A stretch of 64,000 bases of DNA from Pagrus major (GCF_040436345.1 NC_133233.1:144501-208500); one strand, 5' to 3'. Shown: positions 22,227 to 33,188, counted from the first letter of the stretch. The notes: generated from the sequence alone by a model not told the origin. Made by a program: numbers and translations.

Positions 22227-22878
22227 GTAATTAAAAAGTACAAACATTATATTGAACATATATGGAATACATAATTTGCCATGCACATTCCTTATAAACA
22301 ATAAATGTAATGTTTACTTGATTCATATGTAATTCTTATAATCATGTTGTATGAGAAAAATGCAAAAGTGGCCACTTTCATGAGTAAATCATAGTATGAG
22401 ACATAAGTCTTATAAGACATAAAACATAAACATTTACTATTGGAGGCAATGGGAGTTTTTTCTATTTCTTTTCCATATGGGAAGTCCTGGCTAAGAGAAC
22501 ACATCTCACATAACCACTGATCGTTGATACCGATTCAGGACCACTGTACTACACTATGGAGTAAGATGGCTAGCAAAAAGATGTGTGCATGATTCTAACC
22601 ATTCGTAATGTTAAACATTTGTATGTCAATAAAATTGTTGTGCACAAAATTCTGCTGTCATATATGCGAGTCTGAGAAATTGTTTGGGTTAGGATTGTTT
22701 TTATGTGAGTATGAATCTAAAAGCTGTGAGTGCAAAGTCTTGTGAATACAACTCTAAAGTCTTCACTGTGAACACGAATTCAAGTTTATGGGTACGAGTA
22801 GAAAAGTGTTGAAATGACGTCGCAGGGGAAAATAATCGAACCCCGATTTCTCCAAACGCACATGCGTCAAAGCCAAAG
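22227..22878. other. No gene seen
   Basis: AT-rich spacer. Its last 80 bases become GC-richer with ACGTCGCAGGGG, which could be promoter-proximal sequence of the exon at 22879. Confidence 0.3.
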
Positions 22879-24491
22879 ATGGCTGACAGCAGTGGACCGG
22901 GTGGAGCTGCCAGCTCAGGTGAAGCATCACAGGTAAAGTCAATAACATGTATATCCAATATTTATTTAATAAAATTATATATTAAATAATAAATATACAG
23001 TTCATGGACTTACAGACTTGCTGCTTTGGCTTTCAAGCTAACGACATGCCGGTGACGCTAAGTTAGTGCTAGTATTACTAGTGTTAGAAGTTGGCTTGTG
23101 CTAGTTAATTAGCACTCAGTCCAAGTCCAGTTTCTTTTCCTCTTTGCTAACCCTCCTCTCGGTCATGTGTATTTGTTTACAACGAAGCCGGCAGGAAATC
23201 AATCAGTGGATCAGTGGATTATCATATACACATTTTGACGTGTATATTTGTGTAGTCTTATGTCATAAACAAGAGATTACGGGTTACGGGGCGCGTTTCT
23301 GTTGCAGTGCTGCAGAGACGAGAGCTGGGACACCGGGTTGGAGGCTCCATTCTCCATGTAACAAGTTACAAGTCATTTATTTAACCAGCACTATTACTCT
23401 GAAGCAGTTTACTTAAGGTAAAAAATGAACCATAAGGAAAATATCCCGCATAGTTCCTTTTTAGCCTCTTTCCATCTGTGCTCCTCTGATCAGAGCGGCG
23501 TCCCTAGCAACGGTCTGTTATACAGAAATAACAGACCGTAAAATGCAGCGATTGATAACATTCAATAGAGCCCTATAATCATAATTATTTGCCTGCAGTC
23601 AGTTGCTTGAGATCAGGCGCACAAGTGTGGTTTGCAGACTGGCTTGCTGTTTGGTGTGGATGCTGACCAAAGCTCAGACTTTAAGAAAACGTTAGTTTGC
23701 AGGCATTCTGTACAATCGTGAAAAATATTCATGTCTGTAACATTTGCTATTCAATTTTGTCTTTTTTCTCACTCAGGTCCATTTAAGAGACATCATCAAC
23801 ACAGCACAAAATCTGGTGTTGATGTTAAGTGACAGTGTACCAGCGAATGTCAGGCCAGTCAGACAAGAAAATACAGGAGAAGTTGCTGTCGGACAGGGAG
23901 CACAGTCAGTTCCAACAGTGAGGCCTCAGCAGGCAGTGCAACAACTTATAAGATCTCAGAACAATGGCCCTGGACTGTCAGTGAAACAAGAAATGGCGTG
24001 GTAGGGTACATTGGTCATTTATTGCACTCCCATTTCAGGCACATTTGGACAAACTAGGTCCCTGATTCTGATTCAAGCAGAAGGCAGAGAAACAGCTGCA
24101 GATGTTTTAAATTCTATTATTTACCATCACCATGTAATCTATTGCATAAAACAAATTAAACAAATTTACATAAGCTAACATCATTAAATAATAATCATTT
24201 AGAATGTAGATGTCTTCTGAGTTAGGTTGTTTTTTGTTGATGGAATATAAAAGATAAGAATAATAGTATGCCATCTTTTTAGGTCTTTTCCAGGATTTTT
24301 TTCAAAAGGAGGCAAGAGGCAAAAGGCGTTTTGCACCATTTAGGACAAAAGAATCTGGAAAGAGGTTTTTGGTGAGGTTTTTTCTTCTTGAAAAACAATA
24401 TGAAAAAACACAAAAAGGAGAAGAGGAACTGCCACTCATGCTGGCTGGCAACATTCACTAACCATATCTGAAAATGTGACACATTCAGAGG
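22879..24491 (+). pseudogene. 5' exons of a fish HECT/G2E3-like gene (decayed)
   Basis: Exon 22879-22932: ATG in good context, MADSSGPGGAASSGEASQ, then donor GTAAAG. Exon 23777-24004: VHLRDIINTAQNLVLMLSDS, then a Gln/Val-rich linker and a stop at the end (EMAW-stop). Exon from 24283: SFPGFFSKGGKRQKA, then a frameshift to GKRFLVRFFLLEKQYEKTQK and ELPLMLAG. This MAD-linker, 'FPGFF.K..KR', 'RFFLLEKQ' layout is that of multi-copy fish proteins that end in a HECT domain. The HECT part is not found downstream; a hAT MITE follows. The family call comes from memory of that layout, so it is moderate. Confidence 0.4.
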
Positions 24492-24499
24492 TAGGCTAC

Positions 24500-25869
24500 C
24501 AGGGCCGGCTCTAGCCCATTTGGTGCCCTAGGCAAGATTACTCCCCCCCATTAAAAAAAAAAAAGAACACCATCATACAATTGAATGACAACATCTGAAC
24601 CATCTGAACACTCACAACAGTTTTATTTGAACAACAACAATGAACTTTCAAGTCACTCTTTCCAGCATGTGTTTCAACTAATTTACAAATAACAGCACAT
24701 CAGGCAATAAACACATCTGAAGCATAAATTATGAACCATAGTATTGTTCAGTAATGTGACTGCAGCTGTAACATGCAATTACATAACTCACCTGCTTCAA
24801 GCTGACTTTCAGAGGTGGGTGGTGTGTTGATGTGGTTGCGCTGCTGCTGCATGACGCCTGACTTGTAGCTCTATTCAAACATAGAGTACATCCATACTGT
24901 TAAGTTTTTTGTGTCATTCTACTTCATTTAATAAATTAATTAAGGTTTGATATAAAGTAGGTACTGTACAAATAAACTTCATTTTATTTGCCTAAAACCT
25001 AAATTTACTGTAATTGCTAACAAACTCGTATCATTCAGTCACAACAACAACAACAACAATAATGATAATAATAACAACAACAACAACAACAACATAGCAG
25101 TGCATAAGAGACAACAAACAATTGGCTAAACTTACATGCTTCAGAGAGTGGTGTGGATGTTGCATCAGAAGGCCCCTCTCCGGCAGCTGTTAGGGGCGTC
25201 TGGAAATATTTTTTGAGCGCAGCTAGACAGATATAGATTCACTTATTACTGTACAAACAAAAAAAAAACCACAGCAGACAGAATAGGACAAACAACTGTT
25301 GCAGCTTGCAGCAGTTATTTGCATAAGTGGTTTGTTCAACATAACATTCTCAACATTTGTTCAGCACTACTATTTCACAATAAACAACACAGAGTACAAC
25401 CTGCACTGGTGGCGCATCCGGACGGGTTGGCCTCTACTTTGATTCATGATTCATTTATCCTTCTTAGTAGCTATCAGTGTCATTGTCTAGCGTACTAAGC
25501 CAGCGTTGCTTTATTTCAACCTAGCTAGCAAGCTAATACAATTCTCTTTCGGTATCGCGCACCCGAGGGCTTTGACGGCTGTTTCATCTCGCAAAATAAA
25601 AAAACATAACCTGTCTGTCACTTGACGTGACACCTATCTGACCCTCTGAGGTGCGCAGCCAATGACTACACGTCACGTGACTCAGCACCACAAGTGAGAA
25701 ACATGTAATTGTTTATCTGTTTCTTTAGGGAGGGGGAGGGGAGGGCACCAATGGGCATCGAAAATTGCTATTGTTTTTTTTTTCTCCGTCGAGGGTGACT
25801 GGTGGCGCCCCTCCTGCAGATGGCGCTCTAGGCGACTGCCTATATCGCCTATGCCTAGAGCCGGCCCTG
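24500..25869. mobile_element. hAT-type non-autonomous element, CAGGGCCGGCTCTAG ends
   Basis: It begins CAGGGCCGGCTCTAG at 24500 and ends CTAGAGCCGGCCCTG at 25869, perfect 15-bp inverted repeats with the hAT CAG...CTG form. GTGCCCTAGGCAAG just inside is often seen in fish hAT MITEs. No transposase is found. The flanks (TAGGCTAC, GCTCCCAT) do not form a clean 8-bp duplication. Confidence 0.75.
25041..25094. repeat. CAA-rich microsatellite
   Basis: ACAACAACAACAACAACAAT, then ATAATAAC, then more CAA units, inside the hAT MITE. Confidence 0.9.
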
Positions 25870-25885
25870 GCTCCCATAAACTGAC

Positions 25886-26560
25886 TTGGCAACCATTCAA
25901 GAATGCCTTAGATGCAGCCAAGCTGCGTCCTCTGAAGCTGGACAAGAGTACACCATCAGTACATTCGATCTAGGTGTTTGCATGAAAGCATACCCTCTAG
26001 TATGGAATGAACCTGAAAAATACCAAAAACATATAATCCTCATTGGTACATTCCATTGCTGTGGAGCATATTTGAAAGGCATAGGCAGAAGATACTGTCA
26101 AGGGAGTGGGTGGGTAGAAGTGGCTTTGGAAGCAAAACTGATCACCACTGGCTCGGTGACTGGGGTCACTGATGGAAAGAATTGGGACAGAGTGATGAAC
26201 ACACACAAATCCATGCTGGAAGCTCTAGAGAGACTCCTCTATGACAAGTATCTGGAAACTCATGAACCACTCTCTCCAGAAGGGACTGCATTCCTGGAAA
26301 AGCTCACTCTGAACAAATCTTCTCTCACTGAAGTTCTCTCATCAGATGACAGAACACGGCAGAATATCATGCATTCAGAGAAGCAGTGAGAAATGGGGTG
26401 CTGGGAGAAACTGGACAGTTTTGGATGGAATACATGGACTGCACCTGGCTCGTCCCGCAATGAATAAGGCAATCAAAATAAATGACTATGAAGGATACAA
26501 AGCCACCTTAAACAACATGCCAGACCTCTTCTTCTGCTCAGACCAGCAGAACTATACAAG
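25886..26560 (+). pseudogene. Conserved multi-copy metazoan protein of unknown function, fragment
   Basis: An open frame reads ISTFDLGVCMKAYPLVWNEP and HIILIGTFHCCGAYLKGIG. It continues with GSVTGVTDGKNWDRVMNTHK and LEALERLLYDKYLE to about 26387. A one-base shift then gives NGVLGETGQFWMEYMDCTWL and, in another frame, AIKINDYEGYKATLNNMPDL with FFCSDQQNY before hAT copy C interrupts. I know similar sequences as large repeated proteins in fish and cnidarian genomes with no assigned function. Repetition suggests a mobile-element origin. Start and end are missing and frameshifts are present. The hAT MITE directly upstream may have displaced the N-terminal part. Confidence 0.5.
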
Positions 26561-27947
26561 CAGCGCCGCCCCTCCCTACACGCAGAACACGCGCTGTGCG
26601 TAGGGCCCCACGATCCATGGGGGGCCCCATTTTGCGCAAGGGGACACATTCTCTGCAAATGCGCAAAGGATGCGCATCGCTGCCGTGAGGCGCGCGTAGA
26701 GCACCAAGTCAGCCCGAGGCAGGAGAGAAAAAAAAAAAACGAGTAATCTGACACCGCACACGTTGGCGCAATGATTGACAGCACGCAGCATCTGACCAAT
26801 CAGCGGTCAGATGCGCCGACAGGCAGTTGGATGCAGGTGGAGAGATGGCCTCCAAACGGCAATATGAATCGGGAGAAAGCAAAAGAAAGACAAAGTCAAA
26901 ACAAGAGGAGGAACACCCCAGCTGCTAGCCTGCTAATCATGAGACAGAAGAGAGGATAATTCTGGACTGGAGATAAAATTTTCCAGCGGCCCTGATTATC
27001 ATTTATTGAATGTCTTGTTAACTGCATATACATTCACCTCTGTTGAAAAAGGAGTGGTTAATTGACCAGTTGGTGGTCGTATGTTGGCTCAGGTTTATAG
27101 CCTATCAATCTATGCTATCAATAGAAGTTTTGGGCTATTTTTATGGAGGTAAAATGTCGCCATCTCTTGGTGAATTTAAGATAATCCTTTATTTGACCCA
27201 CAATGGAGAAATTTAAAGCGTTGCAGCAGCAAACAGCAGTATAGGAATATAGAACCTAAGTACAAAATGTAAAAATAAGTATATAAAAATATTTAAATAT
27301 AGAGGTATCAAATAGCGGCAATAGCTCAGTCCGTAGGGACTTGGCTTGGGGGCTCAGATGTGGCCGGTTCAAGTCCCGCTCGGACAAAAAAAAAAAAAAG
27401 TATGATGTGAACTAGTAATGGAGAATACTAGTTCACATCCTGGGCATTGCCGAGGTACCCTTGAGCAAGGCACCGACCCCTAACAATGCTCATTGGGCGC
27501 CGCCTTGTGGGATTAAAATAGTATAATAAAATAAAATCATAATGAATATAATTATTATTTGCATTAATTTTAATCTTTGTGAGGCTAGTGTTTACATTAA
27601 TTTCATTGTGTAATTTACCATTAAGACCAAAACAAATCTTAATAATCTGCTTGTATGATGGATTTCTTGTCATAACAGGGTCAATGCTTAAGTTTGTTAC
27701 TAAGGGTGACACGGAGCCAGCGCCCAGTACGTCACAAGGGCCATCAAGCACCATGTCTACTGAAGCAGCCTGCATCTGTAAAAGGCTTGTTCCATTGTTG
27801 AAAGAGGCTGTTCATTTGATTTGTTCCTACTAATAAAGGTTGTAAACCTAAATGGCCTTTCATGATACAGTCATTTTGTAATGGGGGGGGGGGGGGACTC
27901 AAAATAAAATTCTGCTTAGGGCCCCAATTTGGCCAGGGGCGGCCCTG
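26561..27947 (+). mobile_element. hAT element, copy C (no target duplication)
   Basis: Same ends and content as copies A and B. The left flank is TATACAAG and the right flank TTTGAAGG, so there is no duplication. The left flank is coding sequence of the unknown protein (QQNYT) while the right flank is unrelated DNA running into a MITE. SINE-like block at 27315-27510; poly(G) of 14. Confidence 0.88.
27315..27510 (+). repeat. tRNA-derived SINE-like block in hAT copy C
   Basis: Same boxes and body as in copies A and B. Confidence 0.65.
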
Positions 27948-27980
27948 TTTGAAGGCCAATTACGTCACAACACTGCGTGA

Positions 27981-28608
27981 AGGCTGTCCAAATTCGAAGG
28001 CTCCTTCAAATGCGGCCCACAAATGCAGCCTGCCCTTCCCTCTTTTTGGAGGACGCACCGCTACTATCCTTCGCGGCCTGCTATATCCCAAGATCCTTTG
28101 TGCACCGCTGCTCAGTCCCGAAACAGAAGAGGAAGCAAGAGAAAATGGCGACATCAAGTGGCGCAGACATGACATTCAAATTTAAGTAATGGGTTTATAC
28201 TCGGCTTTTAGTCATTTGAACATCCAACGCCAGATATGTTAAACTTCAAGGGACTATAAAACCTCCAAATTTCAACTTTCAGTTAAAATACGTGACACTG
28301 GTAATGCTAAGGTAAATATAGTTGTTATTCACCAATGGGTTAATGTTTATTTTGTAATGTTGATAATTCAATTTAGATTTGACACATTGTACACACACAA
28401 ATAAATGTACACGTTTGATAGATTTGAACCAAAACAGACTTTAATGCATGAACACCTGGTGATGCAACCAGGAAATACTCCGAAGGCTAGACCGTCCCAT
28501 TTAACAATGGTGGACGCGGCCTTCAAGGTCTCTCCGAAGGACCCGGCCTTCGTGGGCCGCAAAGGCTGCGTCCTTGAAGGATGCAGCCCCTGAATTTGGA
28601 CACAGCCT
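27981..28608. mobile_element. MITE with AAGGCTGT(GT)CCAAATTC ends
   Basis: Left end AGGCTGTCCAAATTC and right end GAATTTGGACACAGCCT are inverted repeats. Inner GAAGGCTCCTTCAA and CCTTGAAGGATGCAGCC also pair. It carries a short start-codon frame (28145-28189), suggesting it derives from a larger DNA transposon. Confidence 0.65.
28145..28189 (+). CDS. Short frame, possible Myb/SANT-like first exon remnant
   Basis: MATSSGADMTFKFK then stop, with a preceding promoter-like GC-rich stretch. Fish Myb/SANT-like trihelix proteins of DNA transposons often start with a short head ending in FKF before the Trp-containing helix. The rest of the domain is absent. Weak call. Confidence 0.25.
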   Translation: MATSSGADMTFKFK

Positions 28609-28919
28609 TGGTGTTTAGGCATTCTGTGAAGAAAGTTAGTTGAAATATTTAATCTTGTCTAGATACTTTTTGTGTTAGTTGTTGTGAGACCATTGAAGTG
28701 AAGTAGCTATCAAGTGAGTTTCTGCCAAGTCAGGTGTGTTGAATAGGCTTGATTGCAATGAATGAGGAGCAAAGGACTCTTTGTGCTCAGTGAAGAAGAG
28801 GAGACACCGCAGGGTTCAGAGGGGAGGTGGTTATGCTTATGATTTATTTGACATTTAAGCTGACTCTTTTTTGATGTGTTAAATCTACATTTCCTATATG
28901 AACCTGTGATGCATGTCAG

Positions 28920-29887
28920 CTCTCAGAGGAAGGAGGAGTCCTGGTCTGAGCACCAGGGTCTGCTGGAGGAGGCCAAAGAATGGATCGAGGAAGCTTGCCG
29001 TAAGCTGCAAAGTAGCGAGCAGTTATCGGAGAAGCGCATGACGATTTACCGGTACTTTTGCATGGCGACCCTGATGATTACGCACCGGAAATCGGAACAC
29101 ACAGTTGTGGATTTCAAGGTAAGCGTGCGCTTATTCTAATGTTGGCTCAGTTTCCCTGCACCTTTGACTCCCGTACATTGAAAGTTGTTTGTGTGCCTAC
29201 AAAAATAATCCCCCATCACAGGTGACTGACTGGAACGACAGGCAGGTGGGCGTCGGTGCCGGGGTGTTGCTCCAGTTCAAGGAAAGACACAGTGGTAATC
29301 AGTGCAGAAGAGGATAGGGTGAGTTGAGCGTTTTTATTTTAACATTAGAGTCAAAAAAACATTTCCACAAGATGGCAGACTTGAAAAACCAGCTTGGCAT
29401 TTCCTTTCCCACCAACAGTGGTTTGATGCCTACTTCACGGGCATCAGGCCACTCTGCCTGAAGAGGCAAGCTCAAGCGCAGGGTGACAAGGGCTGCTTTT
29501 TCATTGGTAAGAAGGGAGGTCCCGTGGCCAATGCCAGGTCCAACTTGGACCACCTCTGGAATCAGTGAGTGTACATTTCTTAAACCGGGTTGAGGCAATT
29601 TCACTCATTAAGTGACCGGAACTAGCAGGTTGCTTATGTAACCTGTAACTGGTAATTATTAGTCCTAGTATTGTTAGTTAACTTGTTCTTACACGTCAGA
29701 CAAGGCATATTGCAACCATTGAACATGAACAACTCTGACTTAAAACTTCCTTTTCTCTCCCTCTCTCTCTGTTTTCCTTTTCCCCCTCTCTTCTACGACA
29801 CAGCTGTAAGAAAATCAGGGAGTAAGCGGGCCGAAATCTGCCGTCTGGTACATGCCAGGCCGCGGGGACGTCCTCCAGAGACCAAAG
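28920..29887 (+). pseudogene. Tyrosine-recombinase gene, locus 1 (decayed)
   Basis: Exon 28920-29118 has EAKEWIEEACRKLQSSEQLS, then YFCMATLMITHRKSEHTVVD, the 'NGxR..V..l' box carrying the first catalytic Arg. Exon 29222-29318 starts VTDWNDRQVGVG and needs a frameshift to reach DTVVISAEEDR. Exon 29419-29564 is WFDAYFTGIRPLCLK and GCFFIGKKGGPVANARSNLD. Exon 29804-29887 is basic (RKSGSKRAEICRLVHARPRG). The layout is that of tyrosine recombinases of the Crypton/YR-transposon type found in fish. The C-terminal His-x-x-Arg and Tyr boxes are not seen here. A frameshift in the second exon suggests decay. Confidence 0.5.
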
Positions 29888-29919
29888 GTAAACATTGCCA
29901 GTTTCGGTGCTGTAGCAAC

Positions 29920-30140
29920 TCATAATGTAATAACGGCTCATAATGTAATAATTTAAATGTAATAAAAGTTCATAATGTAATAATCGGCTCATAATGTAAT
30001 GAAACCCTAACCCTAACCCGTATAACGTAATAAGGGCTTTGCGCATAATGTAATAATGTAATAACTTATTACATTAAGAGCCTTATTGATACCGCTCATA
30101 ATGTAATAACAGCTCATACTGTAATAATAGCTCATATAGT
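29920..30140. repeat. Degenerate CATAATGTAATAA repeat cluster
   Basis: GCTCATAATGTAATAA recurs about eight times with small changes. One inverted pair (TAATGTAATAACTTATTACATTA) is broken by CCCTAACCCTAACCC at 30004-30018. Function unknown; probably part of a non-coding mobile element. Confidence 0.7.
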
Positions 30141-30671
30141 GAGAAAAGTGTTGTATTATCATCATTTTACCTCTCAAATAAAGCTGCAAGTAAAGCAAAA
30201 GGCATGGGCTTCAGTGCATTAGTAAACTAAATTAGTGAAACCAAGTATTTAATAGTAATTGCATTCTGACATTTTATTGATGTATAAAGTTGAGCCACTA
30301 GGTGGCACCCATGAGAGTTATTTTGGGCCTTTGAGAATGCCGTGCTCACTTCTACTGTGACTATTGCAGGTAAGCAGCACTATTTGTGACCTTTAAAGTT
30401 CAATTAATATCTTTGTTAAACCAAGCCATCCACCTTATCTGTTTAAATATTCTGTGTATTAAGATGTTTGTTGGGATAATGTTGTATGTTTTAGCTAGCG
30501 GCTAAGCTCCATCACCTATATTATTTATATTTTTCGTGTGTCAACACAAAATGTTTTCAGCCATTTTTGTAGTATAAAGAGCCAAAAGTCTGGGATAGGC
30601 GGATTGGTCGGGGCCAATGGTGGGCATACACCTTATCATGAAGCAAGTTTTCTCTGCTCTACCTTTTCAGT
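30141..30671. other. No gene seen
   Basis: AT-rich spacer with only short frames between the repeat cluster and the Asp-rich frame. Confidence 0.3.
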
Positions 30672-31217
30672 TTGCCATCTGCCATCAACCAGCAACACTT
30701 AGAGGTACATCAAGGACCTTTGAAGCAGAGGGTGCTTCTTTATAATACTGGCTCTGATGCTATCCCTGACTCTGACCACCATTCAAACCCTGACTCTGAC
30801 CATCACTCTGACCCCAACAATGACCCTCATGGTGATTCCAGTGATGTCTTTCATGGTGACTCATGTGATGTCCCTTATGGTGACCCCAGTGATGTCCCAC
30901 ATGGTGACCCCAACACCGTCCGTCACACTGACCCTGATATTGTTCCTTCTGCATGTCCTACAGTGCCAAAACATATCTTTCATGCTGACCCTGACACTCC
31001 CTTCATTGCTAGCCCTAATTTGCCTTTGCGCGTCCTGTCACCCATTATCCAGTATTGCCCGTTGATGGATATGACTATGCTGGGCACCTTCAACAGAGTT
31101 TCCAACTTGTTCAGAGAGCTAACACTGCCATTCCTATCAAGAATTTATATACGTGATTCTTTGGTGGAATGTTTAAATATTGTGATGGATGAAGACTGCT
31201 GCAGTAGGGTTATATAA
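30672..31217 (+). CDS. Asp-rich repeat ORF with F-box-like end, unknown
   Basis: 181-codon open frame. The middle is an imperfect array of 5- to 9-residue units such as DPSDVPHGDP and DSDHHSNPDS, produced by a minisatellite. The last 70 residues are different: LPLRVLSPIIQYCPLMDMTM and RVSNLFRELTLPFLSRIYIR. These resemble the leucine-rich helix pattern of F-box modules, but the match is loose. The start is an ATG in weak context after a CAG, so the first part may be a spliced exon. Unknown protein; could be a multi-copy element gene. Confidence 0.35.
   Translation: MPSAINQQHLEVHQGPLKQRVLLYNTGSDAIPDSDHHSNPDSDHHSDPNNDPHGDSSDVFHGDSCDVPYGDPSDVPHGDPNTVRHTDPDIVPSACPTVPKHIFHADPDTPFIASPNLPLRVLSPIIQYCPLMDMTMLGTFNRVSNLFRELTLPFLSRIYIRDSLVECLNIVMDEDCCSRVI
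30757..30935 (+). repeat. Coding minisatellite
   Basis: Short tandem units first like CCCTGACTCTGACCA (15 bp), then like GTGACCCCAGTGATGTCCC. Repeat length is mostly a multiple of three, keeping the frame open on + (and giving a His-rich shadow frame on -). Confidence 0.75.
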
Positions 31218-31400
31218 ATCAGCTGGAATAGTAATAGTGGCCTTGCATGCAACATCAGGCAGCTCTTCAGCCAAAATGCCATGTTTGTGATTCGACACAT
31301 ATCCTTTGGATGGTTCCATATTAAAGACATTCATTGGTGCCAGTCCGACATCACAACTACCTGATGGCGACACGTGCTTTTCTTTTCTTGCAGTTCTCCA
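31210..31400 (-). CDS. Possible exon of an unknown minus-strand protein
   Basis: The minus-strand frame reads GSCDVGLAPMNVFNMEPSKG, then YVSNHKHGILAEELPDVACK and ATITIPADLYNP. Composition looks coding and the opposite strand does not. Family not recognised. It may be a fragment of an LTR-element or host gene. Confidence 0.3.
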
Positions 31401-31603
31401 TCTGTGAAAGTCCCACCTAAGGACCAATGGGAAGCTTTCATCAAATACTTCCCCTTAACAACCGGAGCCCTCCCCATTTTATTTCAAGTGGAGGTGTATG
31501 CAACTTGAACAGCGTGTGCTACATGTCTCAGGTAGGCACCGGCATTGTCTTTGGTACAGGTACTGTATGCTGTCTGTAAAAAATGCTTAGTGTCTTACTT
31601 TGA

Positions 31604-32935
31604 TTGCACTCACTCATTGTTTGCAGAGAGGATGCTGCCTTAGCACAAATTATTCACATGTTTGAAAGTGGGATCGACACTGAGACAATGGATATGAGAA
31701 CTGAGAGGCCGGAGGTAGCCCTACTCTTACGAGAGCGATCAAAACTACCCTTGATGGATGGCGTGTTGTGCCGCAGGGTTCTCAACCAAAGAGGTGAAGC
31801 TTTTCATCAACTTGTCATACCTAGCAGTCACAAGGTGTTCATGATGAAGTGGGGCATATGGGCATTGAAAGAACTTTGGAACTAGCCAGAGCTAGATTCT
31901 ATTGGCCGATAATGGCTAGGTACATTGAGACAAAATGTAAAAGCTGTGAAAGATGTGTTAGACGGAAAGCTAGTGCAAAAGGCATCAAAACTGGTTAACA
32001 TCAAAGTCAGTGGTCCCCTCGAGTTGATTTGTATAGATTTTCTGTCAATAGAACCTGACTCAAGAGACACTAGAAATGTACTGGTCATAACTGATCACTA
32101 TACAAAATATGCACAGGCATATCCAACAAGAGACCAGACATCCAAAACTGTTGCCACAGTGTTATGGGAGAACTTCATCAGTCACTATGGTTTTCCCTGC
32201 AGACTACATAGTGATCAAGGAGCCTGTTTTGAGTCAGAAGTTGTAGCAAAACTTTGTAGGCATGCTGGAATCTCCAAGTCTCGCACAACACCCTACCACC
32301 CAAGAGGGAATCCGGTAGAACGATTCAACAGAACGATTGATCTCTTTGGAACTCTGGATGGGAAAAAGAAGGGGGAATGGAGGAAATATGTTAGGCGCCT
32401 AGTACACGCGTATAATTGTACAAGAAATGATGTGACTGGGGAAGCTCCTTTTCTTCTCATGTTCGGCAGAGAGCCGCGTCTTCCCATTGACCTATGTTTG
32501 GGCATCAGCCCTCAAGGCCACAACCCCAAAACGCACTCACAATATGTGCGTGACCTGAAGAAAAGACTGAGACATGCATATGAGCTAGCTTCAAGAAATG
32601 CTGAGAAAAGGCAGCTGTTGAACAAATGGCACTGGGATGCTAAAGTGACCGCTCTGCCTTTGGAAGTGGGGGACAGGGTCCTTGTAAGGACCCTGAGTCT
32701 CAGAAAGAAGCACAAAATCTCAGACAAGTGGGAGTCCACTGTTCATGTTGTTGTCAAACAGCCAGATGAGAGTATCCCTGTCTATGTGGTCAAGCCTGAG
32801 GATGGAGAGGGCAGAGAACGGGTCCTGCATCGTGACATGCTCCTTCCCTGTGGGTTCTTACCTACAATCTTGGAAGCGGATCGTGAAAATACTGATGATT
32901 CCTTTCATTTTGAGTTGAAGACCGTCCGGTGTTGA
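31604..32935 (+). pseudogene. Ty3/gypsy integrase, 3' end of pol
   Basis: The first frame (31620-31880) ends in a stop but continues in another frame as LARARFYWPIMARYIETKC and SCERCVRRK, the H2C2 zinc module. After a frameshift near 31970-31990 a 300-codon frame has ELICIDFLS (Asp), LHSDQGACFESE (Asp) and NPVERFNRT (Glu), the integrase triad. Around the Glu two or three residues usual in the family are missing. Then come AYNCTRNDVTGEAPFLLMFG and a chromodomain-free C-terminal barrel-like part (VGDRVLVRTLSL) to the stop at 32935. RT, protease and gag are not present upstream, so only the 3' third remains. Confidence 0.8.
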
Positions 32936-33183
32936 ATTGTTCAGAAATGTAAACAATCATTTGTTTCCACAAAGAAAGAAAGAGGGAACTATATTTTGTG
33001 TTTTTATTTGTTTTTTCAATCTAGTGATAAAGAGTTAAGGTCATGCAGTTGTGGTTGTGTGTTGATGAAGTGTTGTGAAGATGAAGTTGATGCATTTCAG
33101 TCCAGAAATTAATAGTTGTGAATAAACTGGATAGGTAGTATACTGCTACCATAACCCTGGTAAATCCACTTATTGGTTACATA
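32936..33183 (+). repeat. 3' polypurine tract and LTR of the gypsy element
   Basis: AAAGAAAGAAAGAGGG at about 32972 is the purine tract. The LTR runs from about 33000 to GGTTACA at 33182. A diverged copy of the same LTR lies at 43307-43522 on the other strand: TAAAGAGTTAAGGTCAT and TGCTACCATAACCCTGG match. The 5' edge of the LTR is not exact. Confidence 0.65.
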
Positions 33184-33188
33184 AACAG

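Noticed and set aside
24500..25869. 8-bp target duplication for the CAGGGCCGGC element
   Set aside because: TAGGCTAC and GCTCCCAT do not match; only a partial GGCT likeness.
29920..30140. CRISPR-like array
   Set aside because: Repeats are degenerate, spacers are irregular and AT-rich, no cas-like genes, and the sequence is from a eukaryote.
30760..30954. His-rich minus-strand ORF
   Set aside because: Shadow of the in-frame minisatellite on the plus strand.
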